Assembly (NCBI RefSeq): GCF_963678635.1
Contig: NC_087065.1
Coordinates: 72,859,345 to 72,923,344, forward strand
From: Symsagittifera roscoffensis
Lineage: Eukaryota > Xenacoelomorpha > Acoela > Convolutidae
Length of the DNA stretch: 64,000 bases
Reading direction: 5' to 3'
How positions within the stretch are numbered: position 1 is the first letter of the stretch; the number at the start of each line of letters is the position of its first letter. This document shows, piece by piece, positions 11,884-22,814 of this stretch. The notes beneath the pieces were generated by a model. It saw only the letters and a program-made list of their open reading frames with translations, was not told the DNA's origin and ran no database searches. Position numbers and translations under genes: made by a program.

Positions 11884-13090
11884 AAGAGAATGAACGATCT
11901 GAATGTGAACTGCTCGTGTTGCAAGACAAGTGAAGAGGCAACACCATCTTTTCAGGCTTCTCCGCAAAAACTTGACTTCGATTGGACAAAAAAGATGTAC
12001 TCCGATACTTTTGAAAGAATCAATTCCATGTGACACTCGTTCTGGGGACATTTCAGACATTTTTGGTTGATATGCTATAATGCCTCGTTTCCGGCATCTG
12101 ACACAGTGATACTTGACCCACCTCAAAACGTTTCTGAGACCAATTATCCAAACTTTTTGTTGCACCACATTTCGAAGATATTCCGTTCCCTGGTGCAAAT
12201 TTTCTTGATGCTCACGCTCGAGCAGTAATTGTATCGCTTCATGCGTAGCATCCAAAATCATTGGATGTTTCTGGTCGTTTGAAAGGTTAGCATGCAGGAA
12301 TCTTCCTTTCAATCTCATAATCCCAATTACGTCAAAAAATGAAGCAATCTTTATTAAACGAGATTTTTGCGAACTGGGCCTGGTTGCCTTTAAGCAGTTA
12401 TATTCTTTGGTAAAGCTCTCCAGTTGTGTCAACCTGAATACTGCGAGCGTTGCATTCATTCGTTCTCCTACTTGAATTAAACCAGTTCGTCTTGTGCCAA
12501 ATTGAACACAAAATGCTACTGATTTTATTAACTTCGAGAGGTCACTAAAGTGTTACCAGGAAACTTTAGCACTGGTAGAGAGTGTGGAGTTAAGCGTGGT
12601 TACGCCCCTAATCCCGTTAAGCGTGATTACGGGTTCGTTTTCCTCTATATTCGTCTGGTGCAAGAGGATTTAGGCTGGTTCAACCAAGCCGGTTCTGCTA
12701 TCCACTCATTGCTATTTAGATCCTTAATGGTCATTCCTCTAGTTTCCATATCAGCCGGGCTGTCCACGCCAGATAAGTGGTTCAACTCATCAATGGTTGA
12801 AATTTCTAGGATCTCGTCTAGTCTGTTTGATACAAAGACTATTTGCCTTTTCTGAGCTGAATGAAGCCAATGTCGTACGGTGACTGAATCGGTCCAGTGG
12901 TGTATTGACGTAAAATTGAAGTTATGTTCTTTCAGTATTTGTGCTCTAACTCGAGATGTGGATTTGACAATTGCCAGATTGGTGCTTGTTTCTCGGTATT
13001 TGCTCTGATGTAATGTGTCGAAAACAGGCGAAACATGCGATAAGACTGCTCCCTCAGTAATTGAACAAAGGAACTTTCTCTGAGGTCTAA
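11884..13090 (-). pseudogene. inverted BEL/Pao segment: RNase H/linker and integrase N-terminus
   Basis: This segment runs opposite to the rest of the element. On the minus strand, from 13090 downward, it repeats the block also found at 11711-11856. It then continues through the Asn-Arg...Ile-Leu-Glu and Asp-Ser-Pro-Ala-Asp-Met-Glu-Thr-Arg-Gly block typical of the BEL/Pao RNase H end (about 12850-12690). Next comes a 220-codon open frame at 12459-11797 holding the integrase HHCC zinc-binding domain, with His/His then Cys-Val-Arg-Cys. It ends at the start of the integrase core, where the first catalytic Asp is His. The segment is one arm of a large inverted duplication whose other arm is 13136-14011. 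Confidence 0.88.
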
Positions 13091-13135
13091 AACGAAGTAA
13101 TTGAACAAAGAAAATTTTTATGAATTTGGATGCTT

Positions 13136-14736
13136 TAAGACCTCAGAAAAGGTTCCTTTGTTCAATTACTGAGGGAGCAGTCTTATCGCATGTTTCGCCT
13201 GTTTTCGACACATTACATCAGAGCAAATACCGAGAAACAAGCACCAATCTGGCAATTGTCAAATCCACATCTCGAGTTAGAGCACAAATACTGAAAGAAC
13301 ATAACTAAATAACAATGAGTGGATAGCAGGACCGGCTTGGTTGAACCAGCCTAAATCCTCTTGCACCAGACGAATCTAGAGGAAAAGGAACCCGTAACCA
13401 CGCTTAACGGTATTAAGGCCGTAACCACGCTTAACTCCACACTCTCTACCAGTGCTAAAGTTTCCTGGTAACACTTTAGTGCCCTCTCGAAGTTAATAAA
13501 ATCAGTAGCATTTTGTTCGCAAAAATCTTGTTTAATAAAGATTGCTCCATTTTTAGACACAATTGGGATTATGAGATTGAAAGGAAGGTTCCTGCATACT
13601 AACCTTTCAAACGACCAGAAACATCCAATGATTTTGGATGCTACGCATGAAGCGATACAATTACTGCTCGAGCGCGAGCATCAAGAAAATTCGCACCAGG
13701 GAACGGAATGTCTTCGAAATATGGTACAACAAAAGGTTTGGATAATTGGTCTCAGACACGCTTTGAGGTGGATCAAGTATCACTGTGTCAGATGCTGGAA
13801 ACGAGGCATTATAGCATATCAACCAATAATGTCTGATCTGTCCCCAGAATGAGTGTCACATGCATGGAATTGGCTCATTCGAAACTACCGGAGTACATTT
13901 CTTTGGTCCAATCGAAGTCAAGTTTTTGCGTAGAAGCTTGAAAAGATGGTGTTGCTTCTTCACTTGTCTTGCACTACGAGCAGTTCACATTCAGATCGTT
14001 CATTCTCTAGATACTGAATCGTGTCTACCAGCGATATCAATTTCGTTGCCAGGTGAGGGCAGCCAAACACTATCTTGAGTGATAACGACACCAACTTTGT
14101 AGGAGCTGCGAAAAAATTGAAAGAACAGATTACAAGTTGGAAACAGCGAGAAATCAAGGAAAAACTTATGCTCAGTAATATAGTTTGGATATTCAACCTC
14201 AACCCCCTCCCTGGAGCTCCTGATTTTGGTGGGATCTGGGGCGCGTAGTCTGAGGCTGTATAAAAGCATTGATTGCACCTCTTGGATCTCGATCTATAAC
14301 AGATGAGATTTTGAGCACAACGATGTGTCAGGTGAAGCAAACACTAAACACAAGACCACTGACACAGGTGAGCAACAACCCTGGTGATTTTAAAGCACTG
14401 ACTCCCATTAGTTTTCTCATTGTAGGACCCAATATATCTAATCCTTGTATTCTTAATATCTACCTCAGTGGAATCTGAGAACTAAATTGAGAGTAGAGCA
14501 ACATAGAACGCTGAGCGTGGGCGACTTAGTGTGGCTGATTGACGATTCGGTCAAAGGTGCGATTACAAAACGGAACGAGCGGTGGAGATATTCCCAGCAA
14601 GGGAAGGAGCTTTTTGTCAAGACATCAACGGGGATATGCCAGAGGCCCCTGGTAAAACTGGTGCCACTATTCTACTACAAGTGTTTTCCGGAGAAAAACA
14701 GGGCCGGTCAAGTCCGCGCCACCACACAAATTGAAG
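13136..14736 (+). pseudogene. BEL/Pao integrase region in element orientation
   Basis: The second arm of the inverted duplication, followed by unique 3' sequence. It repeats the post-RT block (13136-13280) and lacks about 350 bp of RNase H sequence that the inverted arm keeps. It then encodes the HHCC domain at 13571-13852. The integrase core has His in place of the first catalytic Asp (near 13890), a Ser-Asp-Asn block with the second Asp (near 14078), and Gly-Gly-Ile-Trp followed by Gly where the catalytic Glu is expected (near 14240). The C-terminal blocks Asn-Thr-Arg-Pro-Leu-Thr (14340-14360) and Gly-Asp-Leu-Val-Trp-Leu (14520-14540) are present. Stops and frameshifts are frequent. Integrase would insert the DNA copy; this one is dead. 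Confidence 0.88.
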
Positions 14737-15395
14737 CTGAAAAAACATAAGAACCCCTATTTTAAATTCAAACAAATCATGGTCGAAATGATTTACCATT
14801 TTTACCATTTAGTTCGTTCTTGTCCTCAATTAACTCAAATTGCTATACCGAAAAGCCTGCGGATAACTTTATTTGATTATTTTGTGACCAAACATTTAGT
14901 TCGTTCTTGTCCTCAATTAACTCAAATTGCTATACCGAAAAGCCTGCGGATAACTTTATTTGATTATTTTGTGACCAAATTTTATATCTCCAAAACGAAC
15001 ACATTTCTGGTGCCACCGAACTTCTTGGCCCAAAAACTTTGGATTTTTTAGCTCATCATATTTACCCTTAACCGATGCTAATACATGTTGGTTGACTATA
15101 CACTCTTTAAAATGCAGTAAAGCTTTTATTTTTCTCATAATTGGCCCAAATTTGAGGTGAAAATTGAACAAAAATTGTGACATTATTGTTCTTTTTTTAA
15201 ACAAAACAATGCTAATATTACCTAAGCCCGGCTAGGCTTCTGAAAATCGGAAAACAAATTGAGTAGTGAGCAATTGGCAGCTTCTTTCCTTGAGTTCAGA
15301 TCAAGTTAAGTTCATTAGAAAAAGATTGCTATAAATCAGAGCGGATCAAGGCCGGCGTAACGCTCCTTCTATTGTTAAGAATTAGCAGCTGTTAA
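14737..15395 (+). repeat. 3' LTR of the BEL/Pao retrotransposon
   Basis: Partner of the LTR at 8771-9413, with the same landmarks in the same order and ending near GCAGCTGTTAA. It is longer because of an internal 87-bp tandem duplication, offset by several deletions. Confidence 0.88.
14806..14979 (+). repeat. 87-bp tandem duplication inside the 3' LTR
   Basis: CATTTAGTTCGTTCTTGTCC starts at 14806 and again at 14893, and the 87-bp units look identical. The 5' LTR has only one copy, so the duplication arose after insertion and is recent relative to the divergence of the two LTRs. Confidence 0.93.
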
Positions 15396-15846
15396 ATTGT
15401 GCAAGAAGATTTTTACTGTCGATGCATAAACCGTTTGCTTTATGTTGTCAGCATCGCTGAAAACTGTCCACAACGTGCATAGAAGAACCAAAACGTTGCC
15501 ACATTGATCACTTCAGATTACTAAAAAAATACATTTATCAAAAGTTAAGTTTTTTTTCACAAATGATATCCAAGTCGAAACTACTTTCATTGCTCTTAAA
15601 TTTATCTGAAAAACTCCTGTTTCGGTAACTGAAGTTGGTCTGAATGAAAAACAATTATCCCACTAATAGACATTCCCTAAATTGTTTGAAAATTGGATTA
15701 AAAAGACATCACGCAAAGCTCGCAAAGCTTGCATTGCCCTGATTTCTTCATCTTTCCTGTAGTGATATCGAATGAATCTGCTAAGTACTCTTGTGATTAA
15801 ATTATAACTTGAGATTTTGGTTTATCTCTGCGCAGCAAGAAAACTG

Positions 15847-16367
15847 AACAAGACTGCTCGTATCATGGCGAAGCCCTGAAATGTTCGATTGCCTTTTAAG
15901 GTCTATGGAGCAGTAATAACATGAATAAATTAATAGAAAAATGGATTATTTTTTAATTTGAGATGTTTTGTTAAAATCATCGCCCCACACGCCATATAAA
16001 GTACAAAGTGATAAATTTCGCTACTATTAACAAATCAATTTGGCTTATCAGCTTCGCTCAACCAATTTGGAACGATTTCTAAGAGGTATTAAATCTCCAC
16101 TTACGCGTTAATAGCGCAAAATATATAGCGCGCGCATTAATTGTCCCAAATTGGCCAAAATGGCAATCTTTAAATCCCCGTAATTTTGCGAAAAATGATC
16201 ACAGGTGAAATATCTTTTCGAAATTTAGCTCAGGACAACAATAACTTTAGAATGATATGAAAAATTCCGTCAAAATTGGCCAGTTAAAATGTCGAAATTT
16301 GTCTGAAGAAAAAAAAACCCCACCCGACCACAAATATTCCGTTACTTTTGTTTCGAAAGTCGGAACA
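15847..16367 (-). mobile_element. Helentron-like element inside macro-repeat copy 1
   Basis: Same family as 1362-1908: AACAAGACTGCTCGTATCAT at one end, and the hairpin with CGAAAGTCGGAACA at the other. The orthologous copy is at 19773-20299 in macro-repeat copy 2, so the insertion came before the macro-duplication. Confidence 0.8.
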
Positions 16368-17335
16368 ATCAAAACATGCTGTAAAGTTGAGTCTTAGTAA
16401 CATGATCAATCAACTGCGCTCAAATCTTTTTTGAAAAGTTTTGAATAAGAAAAATTCGTGCTGCTGCTTTATTCATTATGGATATTTTTTCATAAGTGAG
16501 CTAAGCTAGACCAGAACAATGCCCAATTAGCCAGCTTTAAAATTCCACAAATTCTCAAAAAAAAATTTGGGAGCCAAATTTCAATAAATTTATACAGTAG
16601 TCTATTTAAAAAATCAGGGATCCTATAAATTTTGCAGGTGTATACAGAATTACCTTCTAAAATATTTTTTGATATCGAAGTCGGTCTGAATTAAAAAATG
16701 GAATCCAAATGTTTATATTCGGTTATATTTTTCAAAAAACAAAAAAAGAACTGATGATTCAAAGGTGTTAGGAAAACTTTTGTACTTGCAAAAACGAATC
16801 GAAGTTTTCAAAAAAAAGTTTCTGTTTTTTGTTCAATTTGAATTAATAAACTCCAGCTAAAAACCCCAATATTTAAGTTCACAAAGATAAGTTCAACTCA
16901 ATAAACCAAATGTAGTTTCATTTCAGAATTTGAATTCAGAAAATAATGAGGTTTTTTTTTGAGGGTGATAGCCAGCAAACATAACAAAGAATTACACGAA
17001 CAAAAAAAACTCTCTACGATCAACAAACTTACCAACAAGGTAATAAGGATATTGTGAACTTTAGGTAACCTTTCAAATTTGGCTCGAATGACAGTCCACA
17101 ATACTCGGAAATCATTTGTCATTTTTTCATTTTAATAAAAAATGAAAATAATTACAGATTAGTTAGAAAACACCATACTCCAAACTCACTTTAAATCAAT
17201 TTCAAACTTTTAAGCGAAAAAAAAATAAAACATCGATGTTCGCTTTCCAACATACAAACAAGAATAGAACAAAATTTGAAAAACAGTTAAATTTTCTTCT
17301 AGGGTACGGTACACAGACGTTTATATACAACAATC

Positions 17336-17451
17336 GATGTAGGAACTATCAACATCTGCAAATAACAAATGCACATTTAGCAAAACTCGAAAAACAACAA
17401 GCAAGAAAAGTAGCCTCGTACATGCAGGATGAAGATTCATTATCTAGTTAA
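17336..17451 (+). CDS. short frame conserved between macro-repeat copies
   Basis: The end of a 71-codon frame (17236-17451), from about 17336 to the TAA at 17449-17451, is kept open in the second copy (22182-22295). The encoded 36-residue tail is a Gln/Lys/Leu-rich predicted helix ending in acidic and Ser residues. Between copies I count two synonymous and three non-synonymous differences over this part, and no stop or indel. It could be a captured last exon or chance. No family is recognised. The upstream half of the frame is not preserved, because the Tc1-like element interrupts copy 2. Confidence 0.25.
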
Positions 17452-17929
17452 AACACTAGCTAAAGGAGAGTTACTAAATTAATTTAAATTTTCAAATGCA
17501 AAATGCTTGAATCCACTGTTTGACAAATTCAGTGTAATCGGCCGATAAAGCCAAATCACATAATGCTGGAAGCACAATAATTAGTTTTCACATGATTGCT
17601 GACATAACAAGTTCATGCAACCAAATGAAACATGATGAAAACCTATAAAGCTCAGTACAGTTTGTTATTGGAAACAAACAAATGGGTTTATGAAGTTATT
17701 CTATGGAATATCAGTAGTATATGTTGGAGCAACTCAGCCCGGGGGATGGAGACCTCAGTCTATATAGATGGGCTAATGACTATTCGGTCACCACCCTATG
17801 TATAAACGTAGGGATTAGGTTTCCCGTGTAATAAGGTCATAGCTTTCAGGGTTTTAGATGGAAAGATGGTAAGTTTCAAAAAAAAATTCAAAAATTGTTG
17901 TCGCCCGATTTTACCGATACAGTAATGCT

Positions 17930-19699
17930 TAAGAATGTAATGGGAGTATTAAAAATCCGATGTATCGAAATAGGGAAAAAATTTCTCGAGGAATTTTGCT
18001 AATTTTTGCCAATTTTTGTAATATTTCTTTATCTAATCGTAAAAAACCAATGCTATATTATGTAAAAAGCGTGAAAATCCACATTGATGATTAATTGGTA
18101 TCGTGTTAAGACAAGGACACAAAACTTTGATCAAAAGTATGAGTTTTATCTTCCTTGTAGCCTCGAAAAAAAACGGTAAAGTTTGATCTAGTTTAAGATA
18201 AAATGCGTATTTTATAGTGTTCTGAATACTAGAAAAACGCTCAGGTCAGCTGAACCCATGCTGACAATTCCGACTTATAGGAAGAATTGTGCAGGTTATA
18301 ACAACAAGAATATAAGCACACTGTGAACGTAAGATCTCCTTTCAATTTTAGGTCGAATGAGCATATTAGTTATACAATACTATCGAAAGTTTTGACGAAT
18401 GTCAGTCAGTAAAACTCAAAAAACGACTGTCAATTTTTCATATTTTTCACGGAATGTTAAAAACCCTATGTATTCAGATAGATTTCTCAGGGAAAAGGTT
18501 TCTGAGCGTTGTTTTTTGGCTGATTTTTGTAACATATCTTCACTTAATCTCGAAAACTCTTGCTATATTAGGAAAAAAGCGTGCGTTTTTACTTCCTTTT
18601 TTCTCAAAAGAAGACATACGAAAAAGTTTGATCTATTTTAAGCTATGATGTGTGTTTTATAGTAAGGTGATTACTAAAAAACACGCTCAGAATAGCTGAA
18701 CTAAGGCTGAAACTTGCGAATTATTAGAAGAATTGTGAAGGTTATAACATTAGCGTTATAAGGATGTTGTGAACGTTAAGTTTAAATTTAGGTCGAATGG
18801 CCATATTAATTAACCGACACTATCGAAGATTTTCAAACATGTCAGCCATGAAAACTCAAGAAGCAATTGTCATTTGTTCATAATTTTCATGGAATGTTAA
18901 AAACCTTATGTATTCAGATAGGCAATAGATTTCTCAGCGAATAGATTTCTGAGCTTTGCTTTTTGACTAATTTTTGTAATCTTTCTTCATCTTATCGTGA
19001 AAAAATAATGCTACTTTATGTAAAAAGCGTGGAAACCCGCATTGTTGATTAACTGGTATCATGTGAAGACATCGACGCAAAATTTTTATCAAAAATATGA
19101 GCTTTTAGCCCCAAAAAGAAAGAAAAACGATGAAATTTGAGCTAGCTTAAGATAAAATGCGTATGTTTTAGTGTTCTGAATACTCGAAAAAACGCTCAGG
19201 TCAGCTGAACCCATGCTGGCGCTTCCGAATTATAGGAAGAATTGTTCAGGTTATAACAACAAGAATATAAGCACACTGTGAACCTTAGATCTCCTTTCAA
19301 TTTTAGGTCGAATGAGCATATTAATTATAAAATACTATTGAAAGAATTGACGAATGTCAGTCATTAAAACTCAACAATTGACTGTCAACTTTTCATATTT
19401 TTTACGGAATGTTGAAAAGCCTATGTATTCAGATATGGAATAGGTTTCTCAGGGAAAAGTTTTCTGAGCGATGTTTTTCGACTGATTTTTGAAATATTTC
19501 CTCACCTAATCGTGAAAACCGTTGTTGTATTATGTAGAAAAGCGTGAGTTTTTACTTCCTTTTTTTCCCTCAAAAATAAGAAACACGAAAAAAATTGATC
19601 TATTTTTAAGCTGTGATGTGTGTTTTATAGTAATGTGAATACTAAAACAACGCTCAGATCAGCTGAACTAATGCTGACACTTGCGAACTCGTGTCGTTT
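17930..19699 (+). repeat. satellite array, block 1
   Basis: Units recognised by GGTCGAATG(A/G)(G/C)CATATTA start at 18351, 18791 and 19306, spaced 440 and 515 bp, preceded by a partial unit. Longer units carry an extra AACTGGTATCATGT(T/G)AAGAC segment. The last unit is cut off where macro-repeat copy 2 begins. Confidence 0.93.
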
Positions 19700-19772
19700 G
19701 AATCTGCTAAGTACTCGTGTGATTAAATTATAACTTGAGATTTGGGTTTATCTCTGCGCAACAAGAAAACTG

Positions 19773-20299
19773 AATAAGACTGCTCTTATCATGGCAAAGC
19801 CCTGAAATGTTCGATTGCCTTTTAAGGTCTATGGAGCAGTAATAACATGAAAAAATTAATTCTAATAGAAAAATGGATTATTTTTTAATTTGAGATGTTT
19901 TGTTAAAATCATCGCCCCACACGCCATATAAAGTACAAAGTGATAAATTTCGCTACTATTAACAAATCAATTTGGCTTATCAGCTTCGCTCAAAACAATT
20001 TGGAACGATTTCTAAGAGGTATTGAATCTCCACTTACGCGTTAATAGCGCAAAATATATAGCGCGCGCATTAATTGTCCCAAATTGGCCAAAATGGCAAT
20101 CTTTAAACCCCCATAACTTTACAAAAAATAATCACAGGTGAAATATCTTTTCAAATTTAAGCTCAGGATAACAATAGCTTTCGAATGATATAAGAAAATC
20201 CGTTAAAAATGGCCAGTTAAAATTTCGAAATTTGTCTGAAGAAAAAAACCCACACCGACCAAAAAATTTCCCGTTACTTTCGTTTCGAAAGTCGGGAAA
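19773..20299 (-). mobile_element. Helentron-like element inside macro-repeat copy 2
   Basis: Duplicate of 15847-16367 through the macro-duplication. The terminal AACAAG has changed to AATAAG, and GGAACA to GGGAAA. Confidence 0.78.
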
Positions 20300-21262
20300 A
20301 TTAAAACGTGCTGTAAAATTGAGTCTTTGTAATATGATCAATCAACTGCGCTCAAATCTTTTTTGAAAAGTTTTGAATAAGATAAATTCGTGCTACTGAT
20401 TGATTCATTATGGATATTTTTTCATAAATGCACTAAGCTAGACCAGAACAAGGCCCAATTAGCCAGGTTCAAAATTCCACAAATTCTCAAAAAAAAATTT
20501 GGGAGCCAAATTTCAATAAATTTATACAGTAGTCTATTTAAAAAATCAGGGATCCTATAAATTTTGCAGGTGTATACAGAATTACCTTCTAAAATATTTT
20601 TTGATATCGAAGTCGGTCTGAATTAAAAAATGGAATCCAAATGCTTATACTTGGTTATATTTTAATTAAAAAAAGAACTGAGGATTCAAAGGTGTTAGGA
20701 AAACTTTTGTACTTGCAAAAACGAATCGAAGTTTTCAAAAAAAAAAGTTTCTGTTTTTTGTTCATTTTGAATTATTAAACTCCAGCTACATGTTTAGAAC
20801 CCCAATATTTAAGTTCAAAAGGATAAGTTCAATTCAATAAACCAAATGTAGTTTCATTTCAGAATTTGAATTCAGAAAATAATGAGGTTTTTTTTGTGGG
20901 TGATAGCCAGCAAACTTAACAAAGAATTACACGAATAAAAAAACTCTCTACAATCAACAAACTTACCAACAAGGTAATAAGGATATTTTGAATTTTGGGT
21001 AATCTTTCAAATTTGGCTCGAATGACAGTCCACAATACTCGAAAATCGTTTTTCATCTTTTCATTAAAAAAAAAACGAAAATAATTACAGATTAGTTAGA
21101 AAACACCAGACTCCAAACTCATTTTAAATCAACTTCAAACTTTTCAGCGAAAAAAAAACAAAACATCAATGTTCGCAAACAAGAAGACAACATACAAACA
21201 AAAATAGAAAAAAATTTGAAAAGCAGTTAAAATTTCTTCTAGGGTACACAGACGTTTATATA

Positions 21263-22169
21263 CAGTGCTGATTTAAATTATCCGGACGAAACGAACATAA
21301 CTTGAATTTTCAAACGCGTTTTTCTCTAACAAAAATTAAAGAGGACAAAATTTGCTTAAAATTTCACCAAAATTATTATGGTGCACATTTTTTCTCCGAA
21401 ATTCTCAACCAAAATTTTACCCCAAAAATGGGTCATTTTGATTTGTTTCAATTAATCAAGAGTTACGCTGATTTAAATTATCCGGAAAAAACGAACAAAA
21501 CTTGAACTTTCATACGCGTTTTTCTCAAATTCGGTTAAGATTAGACAAAAAGTGATGATGACAAATGTTGCTTAAAATTTCACCAGAATTAATATGGTGC
21601 CATTTTTTCTCCGAAATTTTCGACAAAAATTTTACCCCAATAATGGGTCATTTTAGCTTTTTTCAATTAATCAAGAATTACGAATTAATTGATTTGAAAA
21701 TTATATCACAGGAAGCCTTTTACGCAGCTCAACAAAATTTAAAAAGGAGTAAATTTTCAAAAATTTGCGCAAATAGTTTAAAAATTATTTTCTAAACAGA
21801 GATTCTGGGTTTTATATAGTAAAAATCACATTTATTGACTATCAAGTGGAATTTTTTCATTTATACTGGTTTTTGGAGATTTAACCCTTCTTATATTTTG
21901 TTGAACTACGTAAGAGACTTCCTGTGATATAATTTTCATATCAATTAATTCGTAATTCTTGATTAATTGAAAAAAGCCAAAATGACCCATTTTTGGGGTA
22001 AAATTTTTGTCAAGAATTTCGGAGAAAAAATGGCACCATATTAATTCTGGTGAATTATAAGCAATTTTTGTCCTCTTCACTTTTTGTCTAATCTTAACCC
22101 AATTTGAGAAAAACGCGTTTGAAAATTCAAGTTTTGTTCGTTTTGTCCGGATAAGTTAAATCAGCACTG
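21263..22169. mobile_element. Tc1/mariner-like MITE with TA target duplication
   Basis: A 907-bp insertion with inverted termini CAGTGCTGATTTAA...TTAAATCAGCACTG, flanked by TA at 21261-21262 and 22170-22171. Macro-repeat copy 1 shows the empty site near 17321. The inverted repeats are long: the right arm of about 300 bp matches the left arm. The first 200 bp or so of the left arm is present twice in tandem (second CTGATTTAAATTATCCGG at about 21469). There is no transposase. TA duplication and TIR size fit the Tc1/mariner superfamily, and mobilisation would need a transposase from elsewhere. Confidence 0.92.
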
Positions 22170-22181
22170 TACATCAATCGA

Positions 22182-22295
22182 TGTAGGAAATATCAACATC
22201 TGCAAATAACAAATGAACATTTAGCAAAACTTGAAAAACAACAGGCAAGAAAAGTAGCCTTGTACATGCAGGATGAAGATTCATTATCTAGTTAA
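22182..22295 (+). CDS. second copy of the short conserved frame
   Basis: Counterpart of 17336-17451 in macro-repeat copy 2, directly downstream of the Tc1-like insertion. The frame is intact to TAA at 22293-22295. Three residues differ from copy 1 (Asn to Lys, Ala to Glu, Ser to Leu). Function unknown. Confidence 0.22.
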   Translation, partial: CRKYQHLQITNEHLAKLEKQQARKVALYMQDEDSLSS

Positions 22296-22758
22296 AACTC
22301 TAGCTAAAGGAGAGTTACTAAATTAATTTAAATTTTTAAATGCAAAATACTTGAATCCACTCATTGATGAATTCAGTTTAATCGGCCGATAAAGCCAAAT
22401 CACATAATGCTGGAAGCACAATATTTAATTTTCACTCGAATGCTGACATAACAAGTGCATGCAACCAAGTGCAACATGATGAAAAACTATAAAGCTCAGT
22501 ACAGTTTGTTATTGGAAACAAACAAATGGGTTTATGAGGTTATTCTATGGAATATCAGTAGTATATGTTGGGGCAACTCAGCCCGGGATGGAGAGTGTAT
22601 ATAGATATGCTATTGACTATCCGGTCTCTTCCCTATATATAAACGTAGGGATTAGATTTCCCATGTAAAATTGTTATAGTTTTCAGGGTTTTAGATGGAA
22701 AGATGGTAAGTTTCGAGAAAAAATTTCAATAATTTTTGGCGCCCGATTTTACCGATAC

Positions 22759-22781
22759 CCGGGATGACCAAAAATACTAGT

Positions 22782-22814
<33 letters not shown>

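Larger units (their letters stand above)
15774..19699 (+). repeat. macro-repeat copy 1 (lead segment plus satellite units)
   Basis: The sequence starting GAATCTGCTAAGTACTC at 15774 recurs at 19700, a period of 3926 bp. Copy 1 consists of a lead segment of about 2.1 kb (15774-17930), containing a Helentron-like element and a short open frame, then about three and a half satellite units to the start of copy 2. Confidence 0.9.

Noticed and set aside
13960-14340. Minus-strand frames of 92 and 126 codons over the integrase region
   Set aside because: Shadows of the + strand BEL/Pao integrase, which has recognisable family blocks.
17736-17745. CCCGGGGG near 17736 and CCCGGG near 22582 as more ends of the CCCGGG element
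   Set aside because: Both copies of the macro-repeat carry it at the same place, the next bases (ATGGAGA) differ from the element's TGACC, and no partner end exists.
21302-22080. Three similar frames of 67-82 codons on both strands
   Set aside because: They are the two left-arm copies and the inverted right arm of the Tc1-like MITE. The similarity is DNA-level TIR identity, not a protein family.
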